Shown here: piece by piece, positions 36,015 through 44,989 of the stretch
Layout: each line of letters starts with the position of its first letter
Numbering within the stretch: the first letter of the stretch is position 1
From: Vicinamibacteria bacterium
GTDB taxonomy: Bacteria; Acidobacteriota; Vicinamibacteria; Fen-336
DNA: 56,352 nt
Direction: 5' to 3'
Assembly (NCBI GenBank): GCA_016934575.1
Contig: JAFGSN010000178.1
Span: 1-56,352, forward strand
Program-made: the position numbers and the translations under genes
The notes under the pieces: generated by a model
What the model was told of the DNA's origin: nothing
Databases searched by the model: none
Seen by the model: only the letters and a program-made list of their open reading frames with translations

Positions 36015-37150
36015 GAATTCTGTACGTGGCCTCCGACCAGATCGTCCCGGGACGCACGGGCGGCAGCGTTCACGTGCTCGAGGCGGCTTCCGGCCTGGCC
36101 GCGCGCGGCCATGAGGTCCACGCAATCGTCCATGCGCACGACGAATCGCCGATCGAGGAGGTCGCTCACGGCGTTCACTGGCATCGAGTGCGCTGGACTC
36201 CGCCGCTGCGTTTCTTCCGCTTCCGCGCCGGCGCCCAGGTTGTCGCGATCGCGAAACGGATCTCGCCCGAGGTCTTGATCGAGCGCTATTACAATTTCGG
36301 AGGGGAGGGCGTCGAGGCCGCGACGCGCTGCGGAATACCGGCGGTGTTGGAGATCAACGCGCCCGCCGTCGACCATCCGGGATCACTGAAGTCGCTGCTC
36401 GATGCGCTGCTTCTCGTGCGACCCCTGCGGCGCAGGCGGGAGCGCCTGTGCCGGACGGCGGCGGCGCTTCTCGCGCCGATTCCCGAGATCGTCCCGGATT
36501 TCGCGCGCTCCAAAACAGAGATCGTTACCTGGGGCGCCAACGTGACGAATTTCCAGCCTTCGCGCCGCAGCGTCGAGACGCGCGCGTCACTCGGTCTCGG
36601 ATCGGCGGACGTCGCGGTGTTGTTCAGCGGCAGCTTCCGGCCCTGGCACGGCGTGCACGTTCTCGAGCAAGCGGCCCGCCTTCTCAAGGAACGAACGGAT
36701 CTGTGCTTTCTGTTCGTCGGAGGCGACAAGCGCGGTCCATGCCGAGGTTATCGCGGGCGACGCCTTGGATCGCTGCCGTACGAGCGCATGCCGGAAATCG
36801 TCGCCGCCGCGGACATCGGCGCGGCCCCCTATGACACAAGCCGACTGCGCTCACTGCGTCTCGGCTTCTTCTGGTCTCCGCTCAAGATTTTCGAGTACAT
36901 GGCGTCGGGTTTGCCGACCGTCACGATCCCGAGACCGCCGCTCGCGACGATCGTGCGACACGAGCAAGAAGGATTGCACTTCCGGGAAGGAGACGCGCGG
37001 GATCTGGCGCGCGTGATCGTGCGACTGGCGGACGACGCGGCCCTGCGGCGCTCTCTGGGCGCGCGCGCGCGCGCGCGCGTCGTCGAGCGCCATGCCTGGA
37101 CGAGACATTGCGAGCAGCTTGAGCGCGTTCTTCGGAGGATAGCGCCGTGA
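36011..37150 (+). CDS. GT4-family glycosyltransferase
   Basis: A protein of about 379 residues. The N-domain begins LRILYVASDQIVPGRTGG and contains IERYYNFGGEG; the C-domain has LFSGSFRPWHGVHVLEQA and WSPLKIFEYMASGLPTV in the donor site. TTG 36011, within the preceding stop, is the start that gives the normal RILYVASD beginning. Near its 3' end is a 21-base pure GC/CG dinucleotide tract that encodes alternating Arg-Ala. Its GTG-overlapped stop couples it to the next glycosyltransferase. Confidence 0.83.
   Translation: MRILYVASDQIVPGRTGGSVHVLEAASGLAARGHEVHAIVHAHDESPIEEVAHGVHWHRVRWTPPLRFFRFRAGAQVVAIAKRISPEVLIERYYNFGGEGVEAATRCGIPAVLEINAPAVDHPGSLKSLLDALLLVRPLRRRRERLCRTAAALLAPIPEIVPDFARSKTEIVTWGANVTNFQPSRRSVETRASLGLGSADVAVLFSGSFRPWHGVHVLEQAARLLKERTDLCFLFVGGDKRGPCRGYRGRRLGSLPYERMPEIVAAADIGAAPYDTSRLRSLRLGFFWSPLKIFEYMASGLPTVTIPRPPLATIVRHEQEGLHFREGDARDLARVIVRLADDAALRRSLGARARARVVERHAWTRHCEQLERVLRRIAP
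37059..37079 (+). repeat. (GC)10 dinucleotide tract inside a glycosyltransferase gene
   Basis: Twenty-one consecutive bases alternate G and C, encoding Ala-Arg repeats near the C-terminus of the GT4 protein, before VVERHAW. A gain or loss of one repeat would shift the frame and remove the last 24 or so residues and coupling to the next gene. The tract can also adopt Z-DNA. Confidence 0.8.
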
Positions 37151-38313
37151 AAATCGTATTGGCCAACGAAATCTATCCGCCGCGCGCGGGCGGCGCCGGC
37201 TGGTCGACGCGCGCCCTGGCCCTGGCGCTCAAGGAAGCGGGGCATGAAATCGTCGTCGTGACCACCAGCGCCGGCCCCCCGGATCTCGACGGACTCGACG
37301 TGCGGCGACTCGCCTGGAGCGGCCGCAAGCGGTTCGCCGTCCCGCGCGCCTTCGCGGCTTTCATCGAAACGCTCGGCGACGACGCCGTCATCCATGCCCA
37401 GCATCCGCTGGCTGCCCTGGGAGCCCTGCACACGCGTCATATAAAGCGCGTGGCGGTCACGATACGCGATCACTGGCCGATCTGCTTCTGGTCGACGCGC
37501 ATCAGCCGCGGAGAGATCTGCCCCCGATGCGGCCTCGTTCCCATGACGCGTTGCATGCGCGGACACGTCGCCGTTCCCGCGCCTCTGTCTTGGGCGGTCA
37601 TTCCCTATATGCGGTGGGATCTGCATGAGAAACGGAACGCTCTGCGCCATGCCGGCGCGCTGATCGCGGTCAGCGAGGCCGTGGCCGCGGAAGTGCGCAA
37701 CGCGGGCCTTCCCGCGCCGCGCGTCATTCCCAACATCGTCGACGCGCGCGAGCTGGCGCGAGTGGCGGATGCGGCTCCGTTGGCGCCCGTGCCCGAACGA
37801 TTCCTGCTCTTCATCGGAAAGCTCGAGGCGAACAAGGGCGTGCAGTTTCTCGCTCCGGCCGTGGCCGCGGCCGCGACCGGATTGACGCTTGTCGTGCTCG
37901 GGGAGGGCTCCCTGGCGCGCTCCATCAAACACGACGCGCGCGCCGCCGATGTGCCGCTGATCTTCCGGGGATGGGCGCACCGCGAGGAAGCGCTCCGTGT
38001 TTTGGCGCGCGCCACGACGCTGGTTTTCCCGTCACTGTGGCCGGAGCCGCTGTCGCGCGTCCTGCTTGAAGCGCTCGCGCTGGGCGTTCCGGTGGCCGCG
38101 GTCGACACCGGTGGCACGCACGAGATTCTCGTGCCCGAGGAAAGCGGGCTTCTCGTCTCCAGCATCCCGGAGCTGGGATCCGCCATCGAACGGCTCGTGC
38201 GCGACGAAGCGCTTCGTCGGAAGATCGCCGCCGGCGCGCGGTTGCGATCTCAGGCCTTCTCGCCGGAGAGACTGGTCCCTCGATACGAAGCCGTTTATCG
38301 GGAACTCCTGTGA
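37147..38313 (+). CDS. GT4-family glycosyltransferase with Cys motif
   Basis: A 388-residue glycosyltransferase. It opens MKIVLANEIYPPRAGGAG and has the acceptor-side text VTIRDHWPICFWSTR followed by CPRCGLVPMTRC, a cysteine cluster seen in part of this family and perhaps a small zinc site. The C-domain has FLLFIGKLEANKGV and the EX7E motif in WPEPLSRVLLEALALG, then DTGGTHEIL. GTG 37147 overlaps the previous stop and the stop overlaps the next GTG. It is the fourth GT4 enzyme of the main operon. Confidence 0.85.
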   Translation: MKIVLANEIYPPRAGGAGWSTRALALALKEAGHEIVVVTTSAGPPDLDGLDVRRLAWSGRKRFAVPRAFAAFIETLGDDAVIHAQHPLAALGALHTRHIKRVAVTIRDHWPICFWSTRISRGEICPRCGLVPMTRCMRGHVAVPAPLSWAVIPYMRWDLHEKRNALRHAGALIAVSEAVAAEVRNAGLPAPRVIPNIVDARELARVADAAPLAPVPERFLLFIGKLEANKGVQFLAPAVAAAATGLTLVVLGEGSLARSIKHDARAADVPLIFRGWAHREEALRVLARATTLVFPSLWPEPLSRVLLEALALGVPVAAVDTGGTHEILVPEESGLLVSSIPELGSAIERLVRDEALRRKIAAGARLRSQAFSPERLVPRYEAVYRELL

Positions 38314-40283
38314 TCTGGCGGCGTCGAATCGTGTCGTCCCTGATCGTCCTGCTGGCGTTCGACCTCTGGATCGTCATCGTGACCGGATCGGGCTCCGCTC
38401 TCCATATCGGAGGACGCCCCGTCGGCCCCTGGAGCTTCGCGATACGATCACTTGCGCTCGGCGTCCTCCTGATTCTGAGATTCCGCGCCTGGGCTGGAAC
38501 CGAGTCGCGCCTGACGTGGGGGCGGCTGGCTCTGTGTCTGTTTCTGCTGCCGGCGCTCATGCAGTTTCAATACGCCGGAGGCCGCATCAACGGCGACGGA
38601 ATGATGTACTACGTCTATGTCCGCTCCATCTGGAAGGATCTCGACCTCGATCTAACGAACGAGTACGCGCATTACGACCTTCTCAAACGCGGCGATCTCT
38701 CGGTGCCGACGTCCACCGGCCTCCGTCGTTCCATTTTCTCGATCGGCCCGGCGGTCGTCTGGACGCCGTTCTTCTTCTCCGGCGAACTCGTGGCGCGGGC
38801 GCAAGCATGGCTCGGCGGCGATGCCGACCTGACCGGCTACGGGCCGGCCCATCGCAACGCCGTGGCGCTGGGCAGTCTGCTCTACGGTTTCGGCGCCGTG
38901 TGGCTCGTTCATGCGTTGCTCGCTCGATACTTCTCGGCGACGGCCGCGTTTCTTTCGGCATGGCTGCTGTGGGGTGCCACCTTTCTCCACTGGTACATGG
39001 TCCAGCAACCGACCTACGCGCACGCGCCTTCCGTCTTTCTCATCGCGCTGGCGTTGACGCTTTGGGAAAGGGATCGAACGTCTCGCGAACCATGGCGCCA
39101 TTTTGTCTGGGGCCTTGTCCTGGGCCTGGCGATGTGCGTCCGCTGGCAGAACGGTGTTTTTCTGCTTCTCCCCGCGTTCGAAAGCGCCTGGCGTCTCTGG
39201 CGACGCGAGAACGTTTTTCGTGTTTTCATCTGCGTTCTGTGCCTGTCCTGCGGCGTGGTCATCGGCGTCTTTCCCCAACTGGCGGCCTGGAAGGCGCTGT
39301 ATGACGAATGGCTGCTCCGCTATCCTCCCCACAGCGCCACTTTCATACGCCTTGATCATCCGTTTCTGCTCAACACGCTCTTCTCATCGCGACACGGCCT
39401 GCTCTCTTGGACGCCGGCGCTCTGGCTGGGATACCTCGGTTTCATTCCGCTCATCCGGCGTGAGCGACGCCTAGCGCTCGCGCTCCTCCCGCCGCTGCTC
39501 GCCATGACGTACGTGAACGCGTGCGCCGGCGATTGGTGGTGCGGCGGATCGTTCTCCAACCGGCGGTTTGAAAGCCTCCTGCCGCTCTTCGCCTTCGGAA
39601 TGGCGGCCGCGATCGACACGTTGATTCGCATCCCGAAACGCTGGCCGCTTGCGACCTTGACGGCGCTGGCGCTCCCGGGCGCCATCTGGAGCCTGGGTCT
39701 CGCGCATCTGACGCGGCATGGAATGCTTCCGTCCCGCGAGACGTTCTCCTGCGATCAGGCCGTCGGCGAAGGGTTTCGACGCGTCGCCCGAAAAGTCGGC
39801 AGTCCGCCGACATGGCCGGCAAGCTGGTTCTTCTCACGGAGCCACCGCCTTCCGCCGGATCAATACGATCGCCTCGTCGGGCGATATCTTTTCTATCTCC
39901 AGAACAACATGGGAGGGCATATCGAGCTGGGTGTCGCCGGCGACGACGCCATGCTCGGAGAAGGCTGGTCATCGATCGAAACAAAGGACGGCGTCGCCTT
40001 TCGCCGGACTTCCGGACGCGCCCGCCTCTTCGCTCCGCTCGACACGGCCGAGCCTCTGGAGATACTCTTTCACGCTGCGGCGTGTGCGCCGTCCGGCGTC
40101 GTGAACGTCCTGGTGAACGGCCGGCGCTCCGGAATGCTTCAGCCCGGGGCGAAGTGGCAGGCGCATGCCGTGAACGTTCCCGCGGACTTCTGGCGCCGTG
40201 AAGTCAACGAAATCGTGCTTCAAGGAGGATGTGTCGCGATGGACGCCGTGGATTTCGTGAGAATCTCCGAGAGACGCCCATGA
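38310..40283 (+). CDS. GT-C-like membrane glycosyltransferase with C-terminal domain
   Basis: A 657-residue protein with 11 or so helices in the first 470 residues and a soluble C-terminal domain of about 180 residues that reads like a beta-sandwich (EILFHAAACAPSGVV, NVLVNGRRSG). The first large loop has INGDGMMYYVYVRSI with the acidic residues expected in GT-C enzymes; a later loop has GDWWCGGSFSNRRFE, shared with the protein at 33457. The C-terminal part is also shared with the next membrane protein (41593-43089). It probably acts on the outer face of the membrane with a polyprenyl-linked sugar, with the sandwich binding substrate. GTG start inside the preceding stop. Confidence 0.65.
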   Translation: MIWRRRIVSSLIVLLAFDLWIVIVTGSGSALHIGGRPVGPWSFAIRSLALGVLLILRFRAWAGTESRLTWGRLALCLFLLPALMQFQYAGGRINGDGMMYYVYVRSIWKDLDLDLTNEYAHYDLLKRGDLSVPTSTGLRRSIFSIGPAVVWTPFFFSGELVARAQAWLGGDADLTGYGPAHRNAVALGSLLYGFGAVWLVHALLARYFSATAAFLSAWLLWGATFLHWYMVQQPTYAHAPSVFLIALALTLWERDRTSREPWRHFVWGLVLGLAMCVRWQNGVFLLLPAFESAWRLWRRENVFRVFICVLCLSCGVVIGVFPQLAAWKALYDEWLLRYPPHSATFIRLDHPFLLNTLFSSRHGLLSWTPALWLGYLGFIPLIRRERRLALALLPPLLAMTYVNACAGDWWCGGSFSNRRFESLLPLFAFGMAAAIDTLIRIPKRWPLATLTALALPGAIWSLGLAHLTRHGMLPSRETFSCDQAVGEGFRRVARKVGSPPTWPASWFFSRSHRLPPDQYDRLVGRYLFYLQNNMGGHIELGVAGDDAMLGEGWSSIETKDGVAFRRTSGRARLFAPLDTAEPLEILFHAAACAPSGVVNVLVNGRRSGMLQPGAKWQAHAVNVPADFWRREVNEIVLQGGCVAMDAVDFVRISERRP

Positions 40284-41596
40284 AGCACGTTGTCGTCATC
40301 GGCGCCGGACCCGCCGGACTCAAGGCCGCCTCGACGCTCGGACGACGAGGCGTGCGCGTCACTGTCCTGGAGCGCGAAAGCGCGCTCGGAGGACTGGCCG
40401 GATCGTTCGACTTGCAAGGTGTCCGTATCGAGCGGTACTACCATTTCATCTGCAAGGGCGACGACGACCTCGTCGAGACCGTCGAGCAACTCGGGCTTTC
40501 GGAGCGGCTCCACTGGCGCTCCTCACGAATGGCGTACTTCGTCGACGGCAGGCTCTATCCGTTTCTGACGCCCTGGGAGCTGCTGCGTTTTCGACCGCTG
40601 TCGCTCGCGGATCGCGTGCGCGCCGGAATCGCCGTGCAACGCGCGCGGCGGATGCGCGAGGAGGACCTGGCTCGGCGGAGAGCCATGGAGTGGCTGCGAG
40701 ACCTTTTCGGGGAAACGGCCTGTCGCATCATCTGGGAGCCGTTGATGCGCTTCAAGTTCGCCGAGTACGCGCCCGAGATCAGCGCCGCGTGGATCTGGGC
40801 GCGCATGATCCGGTTGTCGCGCTCGAGAAAATCGCCCTGGCGCGAGGATCTCGGCTATCTCGACGGCGGAAGCCGGACGGTCTTCGAAGCGCTGCAACGC
40901 GACATCGAAAAGCACGGCGGCTGCGTCCGCCTCGGCACGCCGGTCGAAGCGGCGCTTATTGAAGGGGAGCGCGTCACGGGCGTACGCGCCGGCGGCGAGA
41001 CGCTCGCGGCGGACGCGGTGATCTCGACCGTCACGCCCGTCGTCCTGCTGCGCGCGGCTCCCGATCTGCGCGGCGAGTATTTCGAACGCTTGCGGCGCAT
41101 CCCGACGATCGGCATCTTCTGTCTGTTTCTCCGCCTGCGCCGCAGCGTGACCCCCTATTTCTGGGTCAATGCGAGCGACGCCCGCGTGCCGTTCGCCGGG
41201 ATGATCGAGTACACGAACCTCAATCCCATGCACGCGCTCGCGGGCGATCGCGTGCTCTACGTTCCGCAGTATCTCTCCGCCTCCGACCCCCGCTTCTCTC
41301 AGGATGACGAAGAAGTGCTGCGATCCTATACGGACGCGCTGGCTCTCATCCATCCGGCTTTCGACCGCGATTGGATCCGTCACTGGGCCGTGTTCCGGGA
41401 TCGCTTCGCGCAACCCATCTGTCTCACGGATTATCGAGAGACGACGCCGGCGATCGAGAGTCCCGTGCCGAACCTGTTCTTGACCGACTCCTGCCAGCTT
41501 CATCCGCATGATCGAACAATCAGCGGCTCGTTGTCCCTGGGCCGGCGAGCGGCTGAGCTGGCCGCCGCTCGGATCGAGCGACCGGTCGAACGATGA
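40280..41596 (+). CDS. FAD-dependent amine oxidase/UDP-galactopyranose mutase-like protein
   Basis: A protein of about 438 residues with the FAD-binding Rossmann motif VVVIGAGPAGLKAAS followed by ERESALGGLAGSF, and an NAD(P)-binding-like closing segment near SLSLGRRAAELAA. The middle contains LGYLDGGSRTVFEAL. This is the amine-oxidase/phytoene-desaturase fold shared by UDP-galactopyranose mutase. In glycan loci such proteins often isomerise or oxidise sugars, including lipid-linked ones, but the Glf-specific residues are not evident, so the reaction is left open. ATG 40280 overlaps the preceding stop; an upstream in-frame start lies inside the previous gene. Confidence 0.75.
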   Translation: MKHVVVIGAGPAGLKAASTLGRRGVRVTVLERESALGGLAGSFDLQGVRIERYYHFICKGDDDLVETVEQLGLSERLHWRSSRMAYFVDGRLYPFLTPWELLRFRPLSLADRVRAGIAVQRARRMREEDLARRRAMEWLRDLFGETACRIIWEPLMRFKFAEYAPEISAAWIWARMIRLSRSRKSPWREDLGYLDGGSRTVFEALQRDIEKHGGCVRLGTPVEAALIEGERVTGVRAGGETLAADAVISTVTPVVLLRAAPDLRGEYFERLRRIPTIGIFCLFLRLRRSVTPYFWVNASDARVPFAGMIEYTNLNPMHALAGDRVLYVPQYLSASDPRFSQDDEEVLRSYTDALALIHPAFDRDWIRHWAVFRDRFAQPICLTDYRETTPAIESPVPNLFLTDSCQLHPHDRTISGSLSLGRRAAELAAARIERPVER

Positions 41597-43089
41597 TGCT
41601 CCGCTCCTTGCCGACGCGTCGAGAGATCGGCGTTCTGGCGGCCCTCGCGCTGGCCGGTTGGAGCGCGCAGCGATGGATCGTCGGATACGCGTCGAGCGCG
41701 CCGCGCGGGGATCGTGATCCGCTTGTGATTCTGGTCACGATAACCGGATTGCTGCTCCTCCTGCGTCCCTTGCGCGATATCACGTCTCTCCCGGCCTCGG
41801 CGCTCGCGCTCGGGATCTTTCTTGTCGCCTCGCCGATCCGTCTGTTGGCTGCGGGCGAAGCCGCGCGATCCGAGGCCGTCACGTTGCTCTTGAGCGCGTC
41901 GGTCCTCGGCTTGTGGTGGGCGCATCGCGATCAAAAAGGGCGCGCGACCGCCTTCACGCTTGGAACGTTCATCGGTCTGGCGACGCTCCTGCGCGTCGAG
42001 AACGTCGGACTCCTCATTCTTCCGCTCGGGCGTGCCTGGACGGGCGCGCGCTCTTGGCGTGAGGGCGCTCGCGACACGGGGCTGTCCGTCGGTTCCGTGG
42101 CGGCCGTCATGACGATCACCTCGCGATTCCTCCTCGGTCCGGCCGCGTCGGCCCCGCCACGAATCGATCTGTATGGAATCGCCGTGCGTTGGCTATCATC
42201 CCATCAAGGGCTTCTGTACTGGCATCCGCTTCTCTGGATCGGCATGATCGGGCTCGTCCTGCTTGCACGCAAGAACGCCCGATCGACATGGCCGCTGGCC
42301 GCGGCTCTTGTGGCCATATCGCTCATCGGCTCAACGCCGCTGGCGGATGATCGCGACGGGCCGGCCCTCGCCGCCGGCCTGGTCGGACTGCTGCCGCTGC
42401 TGGTCGTCGGCATGGCGCACGCGGTTCAGAAAGGCGCCGAGGTCTTGCGCGCTCGCCCCGCGCTGGCGCTTCTTGTTCCGGCCGCGGGCGCCGTGCTCTG
42501 GAACTTCCTCTTCATGGAACAATACCGGCGGTTCATGATCCCGCGCGACGACACGCTCTCTTTCGCCGACGTGGCGGCCGGGAACGCCGCGCTCGTCGCG
42601 CGTGGCGCGGGTTGTCCGCTCTCATGGCCGGCGAACTGGCGGTTGTCGCGTCAATATGACGTTCCGCACGCCACGGCCGATCTCTTGATCGGCAAGCGGG
42701 TGATCGACGGCTCGTTTGGAGTGGTGGATCTCGGCGACGATCGTGTCGACGCCGTCTTGCTCCAGGAGGGCTGGTCGCGCCCTCTCGCCTGCGAGGACGC
42801 GATCTGTCGCGAGGTGCATGGGCGAGCGCGGATGCTCCTTCCGCTCGATCGACGCGAAAGACTTGACGTCATCATCCGCGCCTCCGGCGCCGGCACCATG
42901 TTCATGAAAGTCGACGATCGCCCGCTTCTGCAATGGCCGTTGAGCGAACGGCTGACGGATACGCGCGTGACGGCATCGGCGCTATACTGGAAGCCGCCGA
43001 TCAGCCAGATCACCTTCGAGGCGTCCATTTCAGGCACGGCGCGCATCGACCGCCTGCTCTTCTTGCGATTCAGCGATCAGACGTCATGA
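41593..43089 (+). CDS. Degenerate GT-C-like membrane protein
   Basis: A 498-residue protein with about 9 helices and a soluble C-terminal domain. It aligns with the second half of the 38310-40283 protein: SSHQGLLYWHPLLWIG against SSRHGLLSWTPALWLG, then WPANWRLSR against WPASWFFSR, EGWS and HGRARMLLPLD against SGRARLFAPLD. It lacks the first acidic loop, and the W..GG.F..RRF block is replaced by STPLADDRDGP. It is therefore probably an inactive relative, perhaps a partner subunit or an acceptor-binding protein. ATG 41593 overlaps the preceding stop; its own stop overlaps the next ATG. Confidence 0.65.
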   Translation: MMLRSLPTRREIGVLAALALAGWSAQRWIVGYASSAPRGDRDPLVILVTITGLLLLLRPLRDITSLPASALALGIFLVASPIRLLAAGEAARSEAVTLLLSASVLGLWWAHRDQKGRATAFTLGTFIGLATLLRVENVGLLILPLGRAWTGARSWREGARDTGLSVGSVAAVMTITSRFLLGPAASAPPRIDLYGIAVRWLSSHQGLLYWHPLLWIGMIGLVLLARKNARSTWPLAAALVAISLIGSTPLADDRDGPALAAGLVGLLPLLVVGMAHAVQKGAEVLRARPALALLVPAAGAVLWNFLFMEQYRRFMIPRDDTLSFADVAAGNAALVARGAGCPLSWPANWRLSRQYDVPHATADLLIGKRVIDGSFGVVDLGDDRVDAVLLQEGWSRPLACEDAICREVHGRARMLLPLDRRERLDVIIRASGAGTMFMKVDDRPLLQWPLSERLTDTRVTASALYWKPPISQITFEASISGTARIDRLLFLRFSDQTS

Positions 43090-43868
43090 ATCCGACCGAG
43101 TATCAACGCATGTTCGAGCTCGAGGACACGCACTGGTGGTACGCCGGCATGCGCGCCATCAGCTTCGCCCTGCTCGACGGGATCCTGCCCAAAAAAGAGG
43201 GCCTGCGAATCCTGGACGCGGGCTGCGGCACCGGCAACCACCTGATCCACCTGTCGCGGCGCGGCCGGGCCGTCGGCGTCGATATCTCCGAGGACGCGCT
43301 GCGCTTCTGCCGCGTTCGGGAAGTGACCGTGGCCCGGGCCAGCGTCGTGGATCTGCCGTTCCAAGACGAAACGTTCGACGTCGTGACGTGCTTCGACGTC
43401 CTGTATCATCGCTGGGTGACGCAGGACTCGCCTGCGGTCCGCGAGCTGGCGCGCGTGCTCCGTCCCGGAGGCGTGCTTCTCGCGCGCATGGCGGCGTATC
43501 GATGGCTGTGGAGCGCGCACGATGAAGCGGTTCATTCCCGCCATCGCTACGTTCGGCGAGAAGTGATCGCGTTGCTTGAAAACGCGGGCCTCGACGTCAA
43601 GCGCGCCACGTACTGCAACTCGATCCTCCTGCCGCTCATCATGCTCAGGCGTGGATTCGGCCGGCTGACGGGCAAGCAAGGATCCGACCTGGCCTTCCTG
43701 CCGCGTCCGATCGAACGGATTCTGCGCGGCGTCCTGAAGATCGAGGCCCGCTGGTTGTCGAAACGTTCGCTTCCTTTCGGCGCCAGCATCACGGCCTTGT
43801 GTCAGAAACCGCCGTCGCGCGAACGCCCGCTTGCGTCAGGAGGAGTCCGTGACAAGAGAATCGGATGA
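43086..43868 (+). CDS. Class I SAM-dependent methyltransferase
   Basis: A 260-residue methyltransferase opening with MFELEDTHWWYAGMRAI, which is the start I know from the 'class I methyltransferase' group of polysaccharide and Dol-P-Man operons. Motif I is ILDAGCGTGNHLIHL, motif II GVDISEDAL and motif IV TCFDVLYH. The C-terminus has hydrophobic and basic segments. It lies between the GT-C-like proteins and the coiled-coil protein, whose start it overlaps by 20 bases. Methylation of a non-reducing terminal sugar or of a lipid-linked intermediate is plausible. Confidence 0.82.
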   Translation: MNPTEYQRMFELEDTHWWYAGMRAISFALLDGILPKKEGLRILDAGCGTGNHLIHLSRRGRAVGVDISEDALRFCRVREVTVARASVVDLPFQDETFDVVTCFDVLYHRWVTQDSPAVRELARVLRPGGVLLARMAAYRWLWSAHDEAVHSRHRYVRREVIALLENAGLDVKRATYCNSILLPLIMLRRGFGRLTGKQGSDLAFLPRPIERILRGVLKIEARWLSKRSLPFGASITALCQKPPSRERPLASGGVRDKRIG

Positions 43869-44448
43869 TCTTGAAAAACTGAGGCGCTTGCGCGCATCGG
43901 TCGAGGAGACGCCGGTTCCGGCGCGTTCGCCCGCCGAGGCGCTCCCTTCCGCTCGCGCTCCGCGCGCCCCCGAGTCGCCGCGTTCAGAGGCCGCGCCTTC
44001 GACGCCGTCGCTGCCGCCGGCTCCGGACGGCGCCGCGGTGAACCGACTGTGGGACGTGCGCGAGGCATCCTCTCCGTCGGGTCTATCGGGCGCGCTGGCG
44101 CGCATGGCGCGCCGGCTGCTCGCGCCCGTCATCGAAGCGCAGGCATTCTTCAATTCACGACAGGTGCAACTGGACAATCAGATCCTCGAATACCTGGACG
44201 CGCGTTTCGACGCGACCCACCGCCATTACGACACGGTGCTGGGCATCCACGGCCGTCACATGGAGGACATCGACAAACGCCACCTCATTTTGCAGGAGGA
44301 GCTTGTCGCGCATGTCCATGATCTCGTGCGGCGAATCGACCTGATTCTCGAGGATTCCGAGCGCAATCGGCTGAGCCTCGAGGCGGCGCTCCGCGAGCTG
44401 CGCGCGCGTTTCTCCGAGATCGAGCAGCAGGCGTCAGGAAAGCGGTGA
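43849..44448 (+). CDS. Coiled-coil protein with disordered N-terminus
   Basis: A protein of about 199 residues. The first 70 residues are rich in Pro, Ala, Ser and Glu and are probably disordered. The rest is helical: LARMARRLLAPVIEAQAFF, then a long amphipathic stretch with many charged residues (DKRHLILQEELVAHVHDLV and after). GTG 43849 is preferred over TTG 43831 because AGGAGG stands 5 bases before it. Similar helical segments often sit beside or are fused to methyltransferases in glycan operons. It might be a scaffold or length-measuring rod; there is no catalytic motif. It is the last gene of the main operon. Confidence 0.65.
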   Translation: MTRESDDLEKLRRLRASVEETPVPARSPAEALPSARAPRAPESPRSEAAPSTPSLPPAPDGAAVNRLWDVREASSPSGLSGALARMARRLLAPVIEAQAFFNSRQVQLDNQILEYLDARFDATHRHYDTVLGIHGRHMEDIDKRHLILQEELVAHVHDLVRRIDLILEDSERNRLSLEAALRELRARFSEIEQQASGKR

Positions 44449-44484
44449 GAAGTCGGCGAACCTCCTGCCGCCTGGACCGATCAA

Positions 44485-44907
44485 TCAACCGGTGAACGCG
44501 CTCTTGACGTCCTGGCCCAGAAGAACGACCAGCGCCCAGATGCCGATCGGTATTCCCAAAAAACAGCATGGCGACAGGCAGGGAATCATCACCAGAATCG
44601 TGCTCGCCAACGCCAAGCCGTAGTTCGACAGATCTTTCATCTTCATCGCGCCATAGATGATGAACCCGCCCACGGCAATACCGATCAGGCTGGTCATGAT
44701 GCCGATCGTGCCGGAGAAATACTGTGCGATGCGCTCGTCTCCGCCGGCCATTCCACCCAGACCGATTCCTAAAGCTCTGAGCATGATCGTGACGATCGCC
44801 AGCACAATGCCGATTCCCGAGACGACGATCATCGCCATCGCTGGCGCCGCGACCCGCGAAGCGGCCCCGCTTCTCGTTTGTCCCCGCGCTGGATATTCTG
44901 CGTTCAT
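44485..44907 (-). CDS. Small membrane protein of unknown function
   Basis: A 140-residue protein with three hydrophobic stretches: MAMIVVSGIGIVLAIVTIML, IMTSLIGIAVGGFIIYGAMK and a last one with CLSPCCFLGIPIGIWALVVL. The closing Cys-rich loop and the GAMKMKDLSNYGLA text resemble small proteins of unknown function from Acidobacteriota and Planctomycetes that I remember only by pattern. ATG 44907 follows CAGGAG at 6 bases, and a good promoter-like pair is at 44990-45018. It is convergent with the glycan operon. Confidence 0.75.
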   Translation of the reverse strand: MNAEYPARGQTRSGAASRVAAPAMAMIVVSGIGIVLAIVTIMLRALGIGLGGMAGGDERIAQYFSGTIGIMTSLIGIAVGGFIIYGAMKMKDLSNYGLALASTILVMIPCLSPCCFLGIPIGIWALVVLLGQDVKSAFTG

Positions 44908-44989
44908 ACGCTACTCCTGTCGAGTTATCGGAAGGTCGCGGAACGCGCCTTTCCGAGTCACATGGATCTGATTTGACCTTGGCGTAAGA

